Below are positions 61,708 to 64,000 of a stretch of DNA of 64,000 bases, piece by piece (the stretch's first letter is position 1; each line of letters begins with the position of its first letter). The position numbers and the translations under genes are program-made. Origin of the DNA: Schizophyllum amplum (Eukaryota; Basidiomycota; Agaricomycetes; Agaricales; Schizophyllaceae); the NCBI GenBank assembly GCA_007026445.1, contig VDMD01000006.1, positions 248,001 to 312,000 of the forward strand, written 5' to 3'. The notes under the pieces are model-generated. The model did no database searches. It was not told the origin of the DNA and saw only the letters and a list, made by a program, of their open reading frames with translations.

Positions 61708-61860
61708 TAGGGAAAGGCACGGGTCTACCCCCGGGTTTTTGGGGTCGACCCGTACCCAACCCCTCACAAAACCCATACCCGTAGCTCGGGTAGGGTACAC
61801 GGGTTTTTGCGGGTTACCCGCGGGTTGCAGGCTAACCCCGGGTCACTGCAGGCTCTCGCT
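61708..61860. repeat. Terminus of the outer, autonomous hAT element
   Basis: Begins TAGGGAAAGGCACGGGT, fitting the YARNG start of hAT ends. It is followed by repeated ACCC/GGGT motifs and is closely similar to the terminus at 61952. It lies on the 3' side of the hAT transposase gene and is most simply that element's end. The other end lies beyond the window, so the duplication (expected ACAGTCGC) cannot be confirmed. Confidence 0.7.
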
Positions 61861-61943
61861 ACGGTCTATCAGCTGCTGGCAGACTCATTCTGTACTCTTG
61901 CTACTGTTCTGTTATACCAATACATGAGTTATATAGTATCCCA

Positions 61944-61951
61944 GCCATCCT
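61944..61951. repeat. Left target-site duplication of the inner hAT element
   Basis: GCCATCCT, repeated at 63165-63172. Confidence 0.9.
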
Positions 61952-63164
61952 TAAGGAAAGGCACGGGTCTACCCCCGGGTTTCTGGGGCTGACCCGTACC
62001 CGTACCCGTGAAAAACCCGTACCCGCGAGACGGGTTAGATACACGGATTACCCGCGGGTACACCACGGGTCGTGGCTCAGAGTGTGCGGGGGATGTTTGC
62101 ATGCACTGACGGTGGCGTTGGCTCCTCGCACTGCTTATTATGAACTATGTAGGGCATGTATATTGTCTATATACCTTATATACATGGGGGTAGACAGAGA
62201 CACGGGGGAGGCCGCGATGCAACCACGATGCAGCAGGAAAGGCCGCCTCTGGCTGATCGTGCCGCTGCAGCTTGCTTGCAGCCGGCGCCGGTGCAGTGTA
62301 CACATAGTACATACACCTCCCCACCCTTGTTGAAGCTTGAAGCCGCTGAAGGGTTCGGGGCCCTGACCAAGAGCCGCACCGCGAAGTCCCGGTGCGGTGA
62401 GTCCTCGAGCGGCTTGGCTCTTGGTCAGGGGCGAGCTACGCGCTCATGCGGGGCGGGAGGAGGGGTGGGGTCTGGGCGCCTCGAAGATGAGCGCAGGGTG
62501 TGCGAGATGCGCACCGGGCGCTGCGCGCGTCGTCGTTGACATCCGGCGAGGCGCGAGCGAGCGGCCTTCGCTAGTGCGACCGTGGCTTCTCGCGCTGTTC
62601 GCTCTAGAGCGCTGTAACACATACTTGTCAGTAAATAAACTCCTGCGGGGCGCAGCTACGCACCTGGAGGCGCGTCTGCGCAGGCCTGCCCCTCAAGCGG
62701 TGTCATCCGCCTCTTTCGACTTGTTGTGCCGTAATTGGCTGCTAAGAGACCATAGTATGCGATGTCTGAGGTGGACGAGGTCGAGATAACGGAAGCGGGT
62801 GGCCGAGAGGCAGCCGCAAGGTCGGGGTAGTCGTGGTTGAAGAACAAGACGCGTTGATCGCGGGCGCGCGGCGCATCGGACCGGATTGCCGAGCTACGTC
62901 GCCGCCGCGCGCATTGATGGTGGCGAAATTGTGGCCGATTTTGAGTGCGTTTTTGCGTGTTACTGGCTGTGTCTTATATGCCGTAGCCCTCCAGCAAACC
63001 TGACGCCCACAGCCTCGAAATTGAGCTTTTATAGGCGGGGGTTTTCACGGATTTCCCACGGGTTGTGGCGGGTTGGCGGGTCGGCCGAGTGCGACCCGTA
63101 CCCGTACCCGTGACCTGATCCTACCCGTGACCCGGCGGGTTTTCGAAACCCGTGCCTTTCCTTA
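61952..63164. mobile_element. Non-autonomous hAT element (1213 bp) inserted in a hAT transposase gene
   Basis: Ends TAAGGAAAGGCACGGGT and ACCCGTGCCTTTCCTTA are inverted, both rich in ACCCGTACCC subterminal repeats, and the element is flanked by an exact 8-bp duplication GCCATCCT. No transposase is encoded. The interior carries a hairpin (62361-62430) and GC-rich sequence. It sits in the last codons of the transposase reading frame on the minus strand and belongs to the same family as its host, judged by the shared ends. Confidence 0.92.
62361..62430. repeat. Hairpin inside the inner hAT element
   Basis: Perfect 15-bp arms CCCTGACCAAGAGCC (62361-62375) and complement (62416-62430), with a nested GCACCG/CGGTGC pair (62376-62381, 62390-62395). 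Confidence 0.8.
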
Positions 63165-64000
63165 GCCATCCTCGAGCTGAGCATCCTCATCCGAGTCATT
63201 GCCGCCCTCATCGTCAGTCTCACGCCCAGCAATCTCCAAGATCTCCTTTGTCTTCACCATGTTCAGCCAGCCCCAAGCCCCAAGACACATCAAGGAACGG
63301 ATAGACTCAGCCGAAAGCCTGTTCCGCTTGTACTCAAGTATCTCCCGTCCACGACTGAACAGACGTTCAACCGATACTGAGGTAGCTGAGGGCCAAATAT
63401 GAGTTCAGACGACCAAACAATGATGACCAACATACCAGGAATGCTCAGATAATTGCAGGCCATGCGCGAGAGGCGCGGAAACTCGGAGGAACGCTGCTTC
63501 CACCACAATATAGGGTTGTCGGCCTTGACAGGCTCGCCCGCAAGGTAAGCATCGATCTCCGAGCGAGCGTTCACCTTCGACTTTGAAGGGGCACGAAAGG
63601 CGGGCAGACGATCATACCGATTCTTAGGCTGCATATTATGTGAGCACTTCGTAAATGCACCAGCAAGGCACATACCTGCTCATGATCACCATCATCAGCC
63701 TCCTCGTCTCCACCATCGTCGTCTTCCTCGCCCTCGATGACAATAGATGCATATGACTCATCATATCGTTTGCGTAGGATGCGCTCCGCCTCGTTAATCC
63801 ACTCCTGTGACCAACTCTGGTCACGGAAGTAGCGTAGGCGGTAAAGGGGATGCAACACTGGGAAACTCGTAAGTGACAGCTCATCCCCTAACAATGACAA
63901 TGACTCACTCATAGCGATGCGATAGACATCCGAACTATCAGTGAGCTGATAGTAGCGGTTCAGGGTCCGCTTGGCAATGGTGACGGCGGCGCGGATGGCA
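63162..64000 (-). CDS. hAT transposase, C-terminal part (5' end outside the window)
   Basis: Exons 64000-63676, 63628-63436 and 63385-63162 are in frame. The RNase H-like core end reads LTSFPVLHPLYRLRYFRDQS and SQEWINEAERILRKRYDESY. An acidic stretch follows, then the hATC dimerisation domain: LAGEPVKADNPILWWKQRSS, FPRLSRMACNYLSIPATSVS, VERLFSRGREILEYKRNRLS and SIRSFLCLGAWGWLNMVKTK. The tail ends EDAQLEDG with a TAA contributed by the inserted element. Without the insertion the frame would run four more codons to a stop at 61929-61931. The insertion therefore changes only the extreme C-terminus and the 3' untranslated region, so activity may be retained. Confidence 0.9.
63165..63172. repeat. 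Right target-site duplication of the inner hAT element
   Basis: GCCATCCT, identical to 61944-61951. Confidence 0.9.

Overview
The window is nuclear DNA from a filamentous basidiomycete, most likely an agaricomycete near the Polyporales. Three observations support this: dense genes carrying many 45-65 nt GT-AG introns, families typical of mushrooms (DUF6533 membrane proteins, F-box and BTB-like proteins, a WOPR regulator), and fungal-type hAT transposons. Genes were built by joining exons by eye at splice sites that preserve conserved motifs. Exon limits are exact where listed and approximate otherwise.

Layout. 1-984: 5' part of a Rieske/FAD oxidoreductase (AIFM3-like, minus strand). 1009-7973: a 6.95-kb mobile element with 1.4-kb terminal inverted repeats, an 8-bp target duplication and no recognisable transposase. 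8252-10907: F-box gene and a 3-dehydroshikimate dehydratase-like gene. 11485-14575: a second, older element with 0.3-kb inverted repeats. 14752-17458: KRE6/SKN1-type GH16 beta-glucan synthesis gene. 18350-18700: relic of an epoxide hydrolase. 19090-25311: class I methyltransferase, DUF1115 fragment, GNAT acetyltransferase, LAMMER kinase. 25898-29758: pepsin-like aspartic protease and a DUF6533 membrane protein. 30725-35897: pyruvate decarboxylase, divergent from an AIFM2/FSP1-like oxidoreductase. 36303-39829: gankyrin/Nas6-like ankyrin protein, divergent from TFIIH subunit Tfb2. 40252-42008: WOPR (Gti1/Pac2) regulator. 44039-44537: HSBP1-like protein. 45978-48827: enoyl-CoA reductase Tsc13, convergent with a two-finger GATA factor. 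50757-54577: TBC Rab-GAP. 55670-60312: mitochondrial hypothetical protein, a basidiomycete hypothetical protein and a BTB-like protein. 61708-64000: end of an autonomous hAT transposon whose transposase gene is interrupted near its 3' end by a smaller hAT copy.

Most genes are unrelated housekeeping or regulatory loci with no metabolic cluster, and several share short divergent promoters. The unusual content is the mobile DNA: a giant-TIR element whose arms carry a 16-bp palindromic tandem array, a nested inverted repeat inside it, a second TIR element, and a hAT-in-hAT nest. Short stretches of interior sequence appear to be shared between these otherwise different elements.
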